A stretch of DNA of 64,000 nucleotides from assembly GCA_936432065.2 (NCBI GenBank), contig OW386289.2, positions 134,466,015-134,530,014 on the forward strand, written 5' to 3'. Under the pieces are notes generated by a model that did not search any database, had not been told where the DNA came from, and was given only the letters and a program-made list of their open reading frames with translations. Source of the DNA: Rutpela maculata (Eukaryota; Arthropoda; Insecta; Coleoptera; Cerambycidae). A program made the position numbers and the translations under genes. Of the stretch, positions 1-12,111 are shown one piece after another (position 1 is the first letter of the stretch; each line of letters opens with the position of its first letter).

Positions 1-1702
1 TTAACTTTTTTTTTTTCGATTTTAACAGTAGGCCCGAGGGGTTGGCATCAACTGGTCTCCGTTTTATGCATTTTTGAAATGCTAGGATATGCAAAAGGAC
101 ATGTCCCCTTGTAAATTTTATTTATGGTATCTTTCTTGTTTCCTAGTTAAGTAACTATGAGTAAATTGCCTATTATTTATGTAATGTTGAATGTAAAATA
201 GTTTAATTAATAATCTCTTTTATATGATAATTAATATGTTGTTGGCCAACTGAACGTTTTTATTTACAAATTATATTTTGTTGTGAATGTACGATGATTT
301 TCTTTTTGTTTATATTACGAAAGCATTAAATGTTTGCCCACCACTTGAGGTTCAGCTCATGCTCTAATGCTCTTGTTTGTGTATTGATGTTAATTAATTC
401 ATTATAGTGAATTAAATTAGATTCTTTATCTTATTTATCTAGCTCTAAACAAAAGTAATTAATAATAAACTATTAAAATTAAATGTAAGTAGAAATCAAA
501 ATCGTTAACTATAACTACAGAGCTTTAACTTCATTTTTAAACTTCTTAAATTAGAAACATAGATTTAATAGGTTAATAATGATCCACAAATGATTACTAT
601 TTCGGGAAATCAAAACGATGCATTGCACAATATATATTCAATAATAAGGCTAATTTAACCTTTCAGAGAGTACGCTCTGCTTAATTAAACAGCTTTGACT
701 TAATTTTGAATCTTCTCAATGTCGGTAAATATATTTAATTTAATAATAACAATTCTTTTATCATTTTCACTATCGCACATTCTAGAAATATGATCGACCT
801 CCCCCCTAACTGTATTTTCATTAATATCTTATGAAGTCGGCGTGGCTACTGATTATGGACGTATAATATGTTTACGGGTAAATGTACTAGAGCTTCCTCT
901 GTCTTTTCGCGCCATGTGATTGACCCAATCGTGCACGAGTAACTTTTTGCAGTAAAGACTCCATATTATTATATCTACGGTTCCAATATGTTCTTTTGTT
1001 ACTTAGTTGTCATAAAAACAGCCACTTAGCACATTATGTTTAAAATATTGTGAGTTCTACGTAGCTAATACATACATGGTATTAGTATTTGAAAGCAGTA
1101 TATTAAAACTACACAAAATTGGTATCATTGTAGACAATTAAAAACTAATGCACTCAAATTCGATACAAAGTTTATATCTTGTTTGTAATATTGGTGCGAT
1201 ACCTCCAAACTAAAACAACAATGGATTAAAAATGCCATCACAAATAGTAAAACGATTTTCCACACTTAGTCATAACTATTTGGTGTTGCTCAAAAGCATC
1301 AGTATAATTTTAGAATAGTCGAAAAGCGCGAAGCCTTACATATACGAAGTAGTTAGGGAAGTTACATCCATCAATAGCTACATGGTTGTGCCAGTTGTTT
1401 CGGGCCAATATACGTAATTGCTTTTATGTAATTTGACAAACATACAGCATTTGTAATAATCTTAAAACTGACAAAAATTGATGATCTTTTGTACAAATCG
1501 TGAACTGATAAATTAATCATGATTATCTTTAAACCAGGCATTGCTAATTTTTACAATTTAAGAAACTTTAATAAAAACTCAAAATATTGAAACGATAAAT
1601 CAGATAAACTTCCCCTTTTGGTCAAAGATTAAAACTATAAAAATATTTCTTACATGACATACCTACCACAAAAATGAAAACTTTAGTTTCGTAGGTAGGT
1701 AT
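1..1702. other. A+T-rich non-coding DNA, no gene seen
   Basis: No open frame with recognisable protein similarity, RNA gene or clear repeat boundary was seen on either strand. The composition matches the rest of the window and the stretch is read as intron. This is an absence of recognisable signal, so an old repeat without coding content would be missed. Confidence 0.6.
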
Positions 1703-1992
1703 AATAGTCCCTTGAGGTAAAGCTGTTGCCCCAAAAGTTCTGCGACCGCACCGCAAGATATTTTCTCCCCTGTTTTCGAGGACAGGGAAAACGATGGTGA
1801 CAATATTTTCCGACCTACCCTCCAACCACTACCCCTAAATCGAAAAAAATCACCGGGGGTAAGTTGGAAAATATTGTCACCATCGTGTTCCCCGCCCTCG
1901 AAAACGGGGGTAGGGGGAATATCTTGCGGTGCGGTCGCAGAACCTTTGGGGCTTTTTACCTTTTTCTTTCTGTTTTACCTCAAGGGACTATA
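1703..1992. mobile_element. Fold-back MITE-like inverted repeat
   Basis: The left arm begins near TAGTCCCTTGAGGTAAA (about 1706) and the right arm ends with its complement TTTACCTCAAGGGACTATA (ending 1992). Between them, GTTCTGCGACCGCACCGCAA on the left pairs with TTGCGGTGCGGTCGCAGAAC on the right, and a further pair with the core AATATTGTCACCATCG mirrors around 1800-1885. The whole unit therefore folds into one imperfect hairpin of about 290 nt. It has no coding capacity. This architecture is typical of non-autonomous DNA elements. The parent family is unknown and no target-site duplication was resolved. Short G-rich pieces with TCGAAAACGGGG recur at 11118-11330, suggesting a family member there. 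Confidence 0.8.
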
Positions 1993-4900
1993 AAGTCATT
2001 TTACAATCAACAAAAAATTGTTTAAAATTAGAATACTATTTTCTCTTCCAGTGCTTAACTGAGCTACTTCCGATTCTTGTTCATTTATGATATTTACATG
2101 CGACTTTATAAGAGCTTAATTTTAATTATATGAAGCTCTGCAACCAGTATTTTTTCAATTTGTGTAGGTTGATTAAACATTACTTTAGTATGATACATAT
2201 ATTTCATATTCAAAAAAATGTTTTATTTAAATGACATCTAAGCGAATAAGCTGCTTACCTGTAAGTGAATTCTAAATTAATTTTATATTTGCAAAAGTAT
2301 ATATATAAAAAGATCATTTCTTGGGTGACTGACTTACTTTACTGTATTACCTTTTCTGGAAATTGAAAAGCGGAAATTCATCAACACGGCGAAAGAAATC
2401 TGACCGACACAAACACAAATCAACTGAGCTTTAGATTGTAATTCAATGACACGCAACAAAGCAATAAATAACGAAATAAAAGAAGCCACACAATTTTGTA
2501 ATCCTCACCTTCTACGGATAAACTGAAATGTTGCCGTACCATTATATTGAAGAGTGCTTAGTGATAAAATCAATCAGATTTTTTTAAATAATTTGGGGAG
2601 GTTACCATAATCATTAATTAATGTTTTCCACAAAAACATCATTGCTACATGTTGTAGAAATTACGGTCAAAAAAGTTTCTCTAGATTATCTCCTTTCCTG
2701 TACGTTCTATCTTAAAATTGGATATTACCAATATTGTAGGAAATAAATAAAGCTACAACTTGTATTTTTCTCTATTGTTAATACTTTACGATTTACAATA
2801 GACAGACAGGTGAAAATTTGTTCCACAAGAGACTTCTGCAATTATCCCTATCCCCGATGTTCCTACATAGTTATTAGTTATATCAATACTGTAGATTATA
2901 CAATTTCCTAAACCGTAGGTTTAAGCAGTTTTCTTCCACAGCCAATTGCTTAAAAATTACAGAAGCGCCGAAATATTGAATAATTTAATACTTATTATTA
3001 ATTTTACAATATTTAAAATTGACTTAAACTAGTGTTATTTGTTTAAAAAAAATGAGTTTTATCCGAATTTTTCAAGTTTTCATTGATCTGTAGTTAATAC
3101 TTTATAATTTACACTAGCCAAAAAGATTGTGTTTAACTGCAGATCTTGTCTCCCGTTAGTCCTTCGCAGTAATTAGTTAGTATCATTACTGTATTTTATA
3201 AAATTTCCTATAACTTTTGTTTCGACATTTTTATTACAAGGTCAAAAATTACAGTAATTCCATTATTTCATCATCAAACTTCGAGCTGCTGTGATTTTTA
3301 AACAGTTCACCGTACTAAGGGAGCCCGCCCTAAGTGACCAGAAAAACCTGTATTGACCGTAATTTCTGAACATAGCGGCAATGGCATTTTTGTGAAAAAT
3401 TGTTTCAACTCCCCTATATTATTTTAAAAAATATATTATAGTGTATAATTGAGAACTAGTAAAATTACCAAGCAAATTGAAACCTTTATTCTGAAAGAAT
3501 TTGTACCTGTGAAATTGTAACGGAACTTCTTTAGCTGCATTTCACAAGATTGAAATAATTATATGTTCAACTAATTTTAAGTTTACAAACGAAGTATTCC
3601 CCAAAGTACTAAGTTTTCGTAAAACTACATATGAATATTCACCTAAAACTGAATAAAGTAGAAGTCTTTGCCCGAAACAAAATAAAGTAAACTATTCATT
3701 CTGAATATGTGTTCAAGCTTTGTGCTCTTCTCAGCCTTTGGTTTCCTTTATTCGACTATTCATTTCAATTTGCCGATCTATTTTTACAAATTGGCAGGAT
3801 TCAATTTGTGTTTAAAAATAATCAAGAATTATTTCCATGTCATTACTTTAGTACGAAGATAAAATGTACTAAGAATTGAACAGCCAAAGATGGCTTGGGA
3901 TAATCAAAGTTATTCGTTTATTTTGCACTAGTAAGTCCTGAGAATTTATATACGGTTCAGTTTTTTATTTAAATAAATATCAAGGGAAATTAAATAACCG
4001 CATAACACTTCGGACAATCCAGTAAAAGACACTGCTGAGCTGAAGCTGGTTAGAATTGAATTTGCAAAAATATTGTAATTGTCGCAGGCATTTTGAATTC
4101 TTAACTTTTGACATCAGCTGCTCATAATCTATCAATTTTAATGCAATTCCGACAAAATTTCAATTTTTTATCACAAAATAAAATTTAACGAAATTAAATG
4201 ATCACTTGCCAAATTAGCAGCTAAAAAATTTTGTCCAATTTTTATCTTATACTAGATGTAGCTTGTGAAATTAGTATGGAATCTACAGTAACATGCGGGT
4301 CGAATTAATTATATGTAGTTTGGTAAAAAGAAAACACATTTGATTTAAACTTTTTTAATAATGCAGTGACCCTAAACTGATTTGAACTGTATGGGCTGCA
4401 TGCAGCCTCAACGGAGCCTTCGCCTTTAAGTGTGTCCCCAAATGGGCCTAACTATACTTAATCTTAAACTAAACGTAATCTTTCTAATTTTCCATATTTA
4501 TAAAAACAGTCACATTTCATAAATACTTTTGCTTATTCTGATAAATGCTTTGCCATAGTCAGAATATCCTGAATAAACAGGGTGGTCAAGGAATAACGAA
4601 ACGTAAAGAAACGAGAAGGGATGTTGGAAAATTTCTTAATGTTTGATTTGGATGAAGTAAATTTACATGACAGTTGTTATCTCATTTTCAATATGAGTGT
4701 TGGCCTGCATATAGTGCAATTCGAGTTATAAAATTATTAGATATTCATTCTCGTAGTAAATGGATTGGATAGTTTAGCCCTATAAGAGGGCCTGCATGTT
4801 CCCCTGACATTACACTGCTTGATTCCCTTTATGGGAAGCAATTATGAGCGTGAATGCCATTCAATTACTTATTGTACGAAAAATTTAGAAAACATGAAAA

Positions 4901-5865
4901 AATGTGTAGCAGTAGGAGACAACAAATGGAGTAACATGTTATTCACTAAATTATGAACTTTGGTTAAATTTGCACAATTATTTCTGTCATAATTAATTAT
5001 GGTAAAAATATTAACTTTGAGATACAATATTCAAATTTTATATCTGAACTTTCGTCGACATTAGAAACATATTTTTTCTGCTTTTTATCTCTCTCAAGAC
5101 ACTCTCACAACCAATTTAGAATTTTTTCTGATTTATAAAAATTTGTGCAATGTAGAATGCATGTTCTTCTTTATTACAAATATCCTCGCAAATATATGAT
5201 GTTGCCAATTAAAATTAGAAGTTTAGATTTGTAATAAATGTATGTAACATCGTATTCAGTGAAAGTCAAAACATATCATTTGACGTCTTGTATTTGAGGA
5301 AAATTAGAATTATATATACTTATAAAAAAACTAAAAAATAACAAATTAAAGGTTGAAGGGAGTTTGATATTAAATTATTACATTATAATTTTTATTTACT
5401 TATGAATCTTATATTTTTTCATAATTTAGAGAACTTGTTATTTAAAGTTACTATTTTTTCATTGATTTGAGGATTTTATTAATAGTTATGATTGTCATGT
5501 ATTGTTCTGTCTACGGAATGAAGTTGTTACAAGATTTTATTTACCTTGCTTTAGTTAGTTTGTTAGTATGTTAGTATGTTTAGTTCAAATCTTCAACTTA
5601 CAAAGCGTTCAATTGTGCTGAAATTTTGCAAACACGTGTAGTTCTGGTGGCAATACAATAATAATGCACCAAAAAGTGTATTTTTAGTTTCAACACTATA
5701 ATTGATCCAATAATGTATTCACTCAGACGTTGTATTCTAAGAAGTAGCGAAGAATCCGGTACTTTTAATTCTAAGTGAGGACGACACAATGACTAAAATT
5801 AATTAAGATAACTAAAAATGTAAAAACTAAATTAAATGCAAAAAAACATTTTTTAAAGACCAACT
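1993..5865. other. Non-coding DNA, one diverged duplication inside
   Basis: No gene is recognisable. The only internal structure noted is the diverged tandem duplication annotated at 2700-3260. The short open frame near 5598-5789 (-) has no recognisable similarity and is treated as chance. Confidence 0.55.
2700..3260. repeat. Diverged two-copy tandem duplication, period about 316 bp
   Basis: The string GTTAATACTTTACGATTTAC near 2777 recurs as GTTAATACTTTATAATTTAC near 3093. It is followed in both copies by an aligned ATTAGTTA, ATCA, TACTG, and later a CAATTTCCTA / AAATTTCCTA stretch. Spacing between copies is about 316 bp and divergence is considerable. No coding signal is present, and the age and origin are unknown. 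Confidence 0.5.
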
Positions 5866-6055
5866 TTTATTATTATTTAGGTGTGCTAAAACGAAAAAAA
5901 TAAGTTATGTTGAATTGTCTTAAATGCTGGTACTTAACAATTTCTGCCAAACAAAATTAATACCTCTATGAACTTCTCGCGAGCGACAGGTTTTTAAGAC
6001 AGTTATTTCAACATAACTTATTTTTTTCGTTTTAGTACACCTAAATAATAATACT
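5866..6055. mobile_element. Fold-back MITE-like inverted repeat
   Basis: The left arm at about 5868-5915 (TATTATTATTTAGGTGTGC, then CTAAAACGAAAAAAATAAG) is mirrored at about 6006-6053 by CTTATTTTTTTCGTTTTAG followed by TACACCTAAATAATAATA. The arms match nearly perfectly for about 50 bp and enclose a loop of roughly 90 bp. Weaker pairing may extend outward on both sides. There is no coding content. The unit is read as a non-autonomous DNA element of unknown superfamily. Confidence 0.8.
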
Positions 6056-6199
6056 TATGTATAAAAAGTTTTTTTACACTTAATTTTATCTTTTTTCCTT
6101 ATTCTTAAATTATTTTTATTATTATTATTGTTAAATATATTGAAATTTTAGTGTGTAAATGTAAAAATATCTCACATATAAACAAGACTCAGCTAACTC

Positions 6200-7110
6200 T
6201 ATTTTTAAATTAATAAAACCGCTGCCCAAGGAGTCACTACTTCCACATCCAGATTTTCTCTCCAAGTCCCTTTCAACGAAAAAATTCTGCATGTGGAAAT
6301 AATTGTTTATGGAACTTCAATAATATAAAATTGAAATCGTCTACCCTAAAAACCCATAAAACGATATCCCACATCGGTAATGAGGTGGGGATAGTGATAG
6401 GGTACACAGATAGAAATAATATTTTGATTCAAGAATAAACTGATTCATATATACGCAAATAAATAAATTTTTCATAAAAAACAAATACGTTTGTTTCAAA
6501 AATGATTTAACTTGTGACAAAAGTATTTGTTTTGTATGAAGAATTTATTTATTTGCATATTCGTTGAAACAATGAACTCTTGATTCAAGAAATTATTTTT
6601 ATCTGTATAGTGGGAATAAAGTAAAAAATATTTTGAGGTTTTTATTCTCTTATTCACACACTAAATCACATTTTTTTTCTTCATCCCCTTTAATAATGGG
6701 GTGGGGGCGGTAATGCGTGGCTAATGCCAAAAAATTTGAGACCTTAGCTTCTCTTGTATATACTAAATACCAATTTTATGGACTCTTACCTGCTTGATTT
6801 ACCTATTTACCCCCAATAACCCCATTTACCCCAATTTACCTCCAACGGAAAAAGATGACAATATAATCTAGTTTCAGATCCCGTTAAAGTATATATGTAT
6901 ACTAAAATTTCAAGTCAATTTCTTAAACCGTTCCATAGTAATCGTGCGCACAAAAAAAGTTACAGGAAGACCGACAGACAGACAGAACATCTCTTTTTCT
7001 TTTGCTCAAATTTAAAATCTCTACGTTTCATGACATTCTAAGCCTATTTGAACAATACAAATTTTTAAAAAAAATGTTGTCGTTACTATACTTCCACTAG
7101 ATGTGGAAGT
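6200..7110. repeat. Dispersed repeat region with a relative at 30.2-30.5 kb
   Basis: CCGCTGCCCAAGGAGTCACT near 6221 and AGTGATTTCTTAGGCAGCGG near 30424 are related in opposite orientation. Both regions also share wording around ATGGGGTGGGGG / AAAGGTCTCAA and a microsatellite-poor A+T context. TTCCACATCCA near 6241 and GATGTGGAAGTA near 7100 form a weak inverted pair that could mark the ends of one element. The fold-back unit at 6406-6606 is inserted within it. No coding sequence is recognised. Confidence 0.4.
6406..6606. mobile_element. Fold-back MITE-like inverted repeat
   Basis: The ends are ACAGATAGAAATAAT (left) and ATTATTTTTATCTGT (right). The arms continue inward with TTGATTCAAGAAT against CTTGATTCAAGAA, and with CAAATAAATAAATT against AATTTATTTATTTG. 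The unit is about 200 bp, folds almost completely on itself and has no open frame. It is probably a TA-targeting MITE, but the duplication cannot be fixed because the flanks are A+T-rich. Confidence 0.78.
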
Positions 7111-8837
7111 AAATCATTGTGTATTTTTCATCGAATACAAAAATGTAAGTAGCCTCGTTTATTTATTCTTTTTTTCTCTAATTACGCGTAAATGTTATGT
7201 GTTTGTGTTTATAAATTTTGTTTATTTTACTTGTAAATAAATAATAAATTCATCCAATTTAACAATATAAATAGCTTTGCTCATGTTCACTTCTTTTCAA
7301 ATATGCCTAACCAATTCACATATTCATTGAACATGTAGTAAAAACTATAATTTTTTGTTTACTATTTCACTACACGTATATATTTTTCTTATTTTCGATG
7401 ATGTAGGTGTTTTGAGGGTCTTCACTTTATCTACTACAGTTTTAAAGTCATACTGTTTGTTAATACGTAATATGACAAAAAAATATATTTATTTGCAAGG
7501 CACAGAATTTTTCCCGCGGTTGCATAGTCAGCACAAGTCCCACTGGAGTCTTTGCCCTTTCTATGAATGTCTTTTATTACAAATTATAACATTAAATTTA
7601 TGAAATTAAGTGACATACAAAGGATAAATTAAATTCCGTAGTTATGTAGTTTTTTTTTTTTGCTTCTTCCATTACTTATTAGTAAACGCTACACCGGCTA
7701 TATATTTTTTTGCAATTTTTTATAAAACCATATAGCAGCATAGCTAGGTAAGGTTATTTGTTAGTGCCGAGAGAAACATAACTTATTAAATATATATTTG
7801 ACTTTTTGTTCTCTTTTGCAGAACTAGCTATAATAAATCTACATCAACCCCATTTAATTATTCCAAAGAGAACGCCTATGAACAATTTCTCATTATGACC
7901 GAAATATGTTCGTTTTACTACAATACACTGTTTTTGCTATAATTAATCCCCATTCCCCAATAGACTTATTTACATAATTAACGACATATTATCGGACTTG
8001 TTTGTCCACAAACTATTATAATTAATGATAGAAGGAAAAAACATATATTCAGAGCCCAATGATTCAAATACAACAAAAGGTATATTTAGTCAGCTGGTTA
8101 TTGTATTTCCATGCTAGCGAAATATTAATAAAAAAATCCTTTGTTCAAAACTAGCCGCCAGAACATCTGTAAGTGATTGTGACGGTGGATTTTATGTTAC
8201 TTCACGTCAAAACCATGTTCCCGTTTAGTGTATTTGGTTGTTCAAAGAATTTAAAGGAAAAAATTAATTATAAGTTCCCTTATAAGATATTTGACTTTGT
8301 CGGAAAATAAACGAAAGCTCAAGTAATGAGTAAAATTGTAACGAACCCCATTATTCAGAAAACAGTTGCAGTATTCCTCATTTAAAAATTTAATTATCTT
8401 CGCTCATCAAAAAATTTGTTTTATTTACGCTGTTTTTATTTTAGAACGTAACTTGAATATTTTGTAGATAAATACAGTGAAACGGTAGCATAACAAGTTG
8501 TAAATGATGTTTTTTTCTCGTTGTCGTTCACAAGTCATTTTAATTATGATTTTTCACAGAAATAGCCAAAGTAATTTAAAAGTTTGCGTACAATTTCCGA
8601 TTATACCAAACAAGAAAATAAGTCGGAAAATCAAACGATTTCTTAAATAATTTATTTTTTAATAAGTTTATGTGTTAAAGTAAATAAAATAACATTATGT
8701 GTATACAAATCATGATAGTCTTATAACGTATTTTTGCTAAAATCTAGTTGTGCCCATCTATCTTTAATTTTTGTGACACTCAAAATTCATTGTAAGTGTG
8801 CAAAAACTAATATGCACTATATAAGCGATTTAGTTAA
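7111..8837. other. Non-coding DNA, no gene seen
   Basis: Nothing recognisable was found on either strand. Short open frames here are A+T-driven and lack similarity to any family I know. Confidence 0.55.
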
Positions 8838-9660
8838 AGCTGGAGTTATTGCCAAAGCAGAATATGGATGAACAATGATACAAATTGCACTGCGTTATAA
8901 TATTAACAAAAATTCAGTTACTCAGTTATTCAGGCTGCTGAAGAAATGAATTTTCCTGGATCGTGTAGTACTGGTCGCCGGCGAGTAAGAGAATCGGAGC
9001 TACGCTGTCATCCAGTAGCTCGACTAAGATTTGCGCTTGAATTTTTAGTACACGATGTAAATTTTTGAAATAATGTAGTTTTTACAAACGAAAAAACTTT
9101 CCAGTCAACACACAGCGGTCGTATTCGTGTTTCCCGACCTTCGAATACTCGATTCGATGAGAAGCATATATCTAACAATGACAAAAGTGGTAGATTTTCC
9201 ATTAATATGTGGGCTTGGATCTCTGCAAGTGGTCCTGGTGTCTTGTGGCATATCGAGTAACGATTTAATAGTGAAACGTATATTAGGATTTTAGACAATA
9301 CTATGCTCCCTTCTGTGTCACAATTATTTCCTAATAATGAATTCATATTTCAACAAGATAATTGTTCCGTTCCTACTGCTCATACCGTAACTAGCTGGTT
9401 TCAAGGTAACAACATTAATGTTCTTAACTAGCCCAGTCATAGTCCAGATCTTAACCCTATGGAAGACGTATGGAGACTACTCGTAAGAAGTATCTAAAAA
9501 CTAAATATGAGACCACGGAATGCCCAAGAATTACTGGAAGTAATAAATAATGCATGGGAAAATATTATTACTGATGATTATTGTATAAGGTTATTTAATT
9601 CTATGCCAAACAGACTTATAGAAGTTATAAATAGAAATGGTGCTATAACGAAATATTAAT
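8838..9660 (+). pseudogene. Tc1-like (DD34E) transposase pseudogene
   Basis: Conceptual translation gives an N-terminal helix-turn-helix-like stretch (ALRYNINKNSVTQLF, from about 8884). The catalytic core follows: VVFTNEKTFQS near 9073, where the usual aspartate of this block reads N; MWAWISASGPGVLWHI near 9210; FQQDNCSVPTAHTVTSWF near 9350; and SPDLNPMEDVWRLL near 9440. The second aspartate (QQDN) and the glutamate (PMED) are separated by 34 residues, the spacing of Tc1-like IS630-superfamily elements. In-frame stops replace expected residues, including a tryptophan before PSHSPDLNP, and the N-terminal part is shortened and frameshifted, so the copy is dead. It ends near residue string INRNGAITKY. 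A second, inverted piece of the same family follows at 9715-9845. Confidence 0.85.
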
Positions 9661-9714
9661 AGTTAGTTTCTTGTTAAGTTGGATATCCTTTGTCCCCTGA
9701 TCCAGGATTTATGC

Positions 9715-9845
9715 TTATTGTGCCTTTATTCTCCACTTTTTTAAAATGTTAAACACCAAATTTTTGTTAATGTTATAACGCAGTGCAAATTGTCTCATAG
9801 ACCATCCATCATTGGCTAGAGCAATAACTACAGCATTACAATAAA
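9715..9845 (-). pseudogene. Inverted N-terminal fragment of the same Tc1-like family
   Basis: Reverse-strand translation reads VVIALANDGWSMRQFALRYN, which aligns with the + strand start of the neighbouring Tc1-like pseudogene (AGVIAKAEYG, then TMIQIALRYN). Nucleotide identity across ATTTGCACTGCGTTATAA is nearly perfect. Only the DNA-binding N-terminus is present. The two pieces sit tail to tail, as would result from two insertions or from an inversion and deletion within one locus. Confidence 0.7.
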
Positions 9846-10038
9846 AAATAAAATAAAAGTGCTAACTGTTTTATTTCGGCTACTCATTTCATATTCAAAT
9901 AGAGACAGATTTACATCAGAAAAAAAATAGTTGTCCTATTTTTTCTGCTCACGACAGTACTAGAACAAATGAGAAATATATTTAATACAAAAATTTAAGT
10001 TACACATAGATTTACCACTTACAATTGAACGAAAATTA

Positions 10039-10545
10039 ATAATAATAATAAATACATTTATTCATAAAATTCGACATTAACTGCCCTCTTAGATTTCCCT
10101 CTGAGTACTGACTAAACCTGAAAACTAAAATATTTCTTTTCCTGACAATCTATTTTCATGATAATTTATTTTCATGAAAACGACGTGCTACAAACTAACT
10201 GTGCGAGCTCTCCGCAAGATGTTCGATCAGTAACTTATATAACCCATAAACAAATGAAAATACAGGGGGCACCACGGAAATATTGATGCTGGGTTAGCAA
10301 CAATCGATTTTCAATATATGTTGAAATTGTTTTATATGTTTCAACTTTTATTTAATTTGCAAGCACATTCCGTAAATGGGTTGTTATATATGTGTATGAT
10401 TTTTGAAGAATAGCAGTTCTGTGTGGGACTATGACAAAACTGGTTAAATCTCTGGTATGGTATCCATGGTTATATTATTTAGATCATAAATAAGTTGGCT
10501 CATTTGTTTTAATGATTTTCCATATAAATCAATACATGTGATGTG
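10039..10545. other. Non-coding DNA with an (AAT)n tail remnant
   Basis: An (AAT)n run followed by AAATACATTTATTCATAAAA near 10040 looks like the reverse-strand 3' end of a LINE. No coding remnant is attached to it. The rest is featureless. Confidence 0.35.
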
Positions 10546-10900
10546 TATTAATAATAATAATAATTTATTGTCCATAATATCATACAAAAAACGGTATGGT
10601 ACAAGTCAAAAGAACAGTATTAGTATAGTAACAAACGTTACAATGTTTAAGTTATAAATAACTGACAGTATAAAATATAAATATAAAGATAAAATAATTA
10701 CATAGAGTATAAAAACAGAGATACAGATATTAGTGTAGTCATCTGTTTTCCATTTTGAAATTGTATGCTCTTTAGATATGGGGTAATATGATTACGGTAG
10801 GGGATATTATAAATGTACCTCATGCAAGAATTTTGAACCTTTTGTATGGCATGTTTGATTAAAGAAGACAGCGTATTACCATATACCCTATCTCCATATA
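10546..10900 (-). pseudogene. LINE reverse-transcriptase C-terminal fragment (CR1/Jockey-like)
   Basis: Reverse-strand translation of about 10700-10897 gives YGDRVYGNTL, then AIQKVQNSCMRYIYNI, then HITPYLKSI. These match the thumb/post-RT region of CR1- and Jockey-like LINEs, where a (K)VQN(S/A)C.R.I segment is usual. The fragment is 5'-truncated inside the adjoining (AATA/AATG)n tract. It appears to end at the left with an (ATT)n tail near 10550, as CR1-like elements often do. The histidine/serine/phenylalanine-rich N-terminus of the open frame here is just the microsatellite translated. Confidence 0.65.
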
Positions 10901-10902
10901 GT

Positions 10903-11100
10903 AATAAATAAATAAATAAATAAATAAATGAATGAATGAATGAATGGATGAATGAATGAATGAATGAATGAATGAATGAATGCATGAATGAATGAATGAA
11001 TGAATGAATGAATGAATGAATGAATGAATGAATGAATGAATGAATGAATGAATGAATGAATGAATGAATGAATGAATGAATGAATGAATGAATGAATAAA
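10903..11100. repeat. (AATA)n / (AATG)n tetranucleotide microsatellite
   Basis: About six AATA units are followed by about 40 AATG units with only a few interruptions (AATGGATG, ATGCATG). The purity of the right half suggests recent slippage expansion. It starts exactly where the LINE fragment to its left breaks off. Confidence 0.95.
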
Positions 11101-12111
11101 TTTATTTATTTTCGCATGCTCGAAAACGGGGGATCAATAAATTAGATTCCGTGAAACATTATCTGTGTGTGTTTTACCCCGTTTGAGGGTGGTTTTTGGC
11201 CGTTTGCGGGGGTGGGTCACCCCAACGAGAAATTCTGCCACCACCACGGTGTTCAGAATCCTCGAAAACGGGGGGGGGGAGAACTACTTTGGTTGCATCA
11301 AACAATAGGCGGGTTTTTCGTTTTTTTTTCCGACTCACACAATCCACTGTACTGACAAAAACCAGTTTTATATGACAGAAAACAAATGAAGAAGATGCAA
11401 TAATTGTATGCAATTTATTTAAACTCTATTGGAATTAAAATTTTGTTTTTACCTCAGTTTTTGTGTATTAAGACATTGTTTGACTACCCAAAGAAAGTAT
11501 TTTTTTCTGGTAATTTACTAATCTATTCGTATTGACGTATTACTATATGCATTGCGCAAGAGGAATTCTCGTATAATAGAAGCTATAAAATAAAGCATCA
11601 TGCATTTCTTATTATAATTACCACTTTTATTTAATAGGAGCTTGATTAAAAAAGAAGCTCCTGGAGAGTTTCTGCTGCATAAACAATCTGTAAGAAGCTG
11701 TATAAGAAGTTGGAAATAAGAAAAAACTTTTAATTTCACTAATTGCACAAATTAAGCGCGTAAGACGTTAATTAGCGACCCTGCTTGGGCGTTTTTTAAA
11801 ATTCTATTTAACCCCACGACCGTTCTGCTGAGATTATAGTAATAATTCCAATTAATACCAAGAAAATGGCAACACTCTGACAGTTTAATCACTGTACTCA
11901 AATGGGTAAATACACTGTTCAAATTCAACGAAAAAGACGCTTTGAAGGATTTAGTGGAATGAAATTTTTACAAAGTATTGTTTTTTTTTTATAATTAATA
12001 TTGTTGAAATATTTTCTTTTACAGTAGTTTTTTAACTGATTAAATAATTTTTCAAGCTGGATTTTATTTTTAATTTGCGTAATATTTTAAAAATTATTCT
12101 CTGTGGTTTTT
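11101..12111. other. Non-coding DNA with G-rich repeat pieces
   Basis: Between 11115 and 11335 there are two TCGAAAACGGGG-type strings and other G-runs that resemble the arms of the fold-back element at 1703-1992, so this is probably a rearranged relative. The two open frames that cover it on opposite strands are chance. The remainder to 12111 shows nothing recognisable. Confidence 0.45.

Noticed and set aside
10698..10985. Open frame starting with repeated HSFI residues
   Set aside because: The N-terminal repeats are only the (AATG)n microsatellite read in frame; the useful part is the LINE fragment, annotated separately.
11167..11413. Overlapping open frames on both strands with G/P-rich residues
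   Set aside because: They come from G-rich repeat DNA similar to the fold-back element at 1.7 kb and have no protein similarity.
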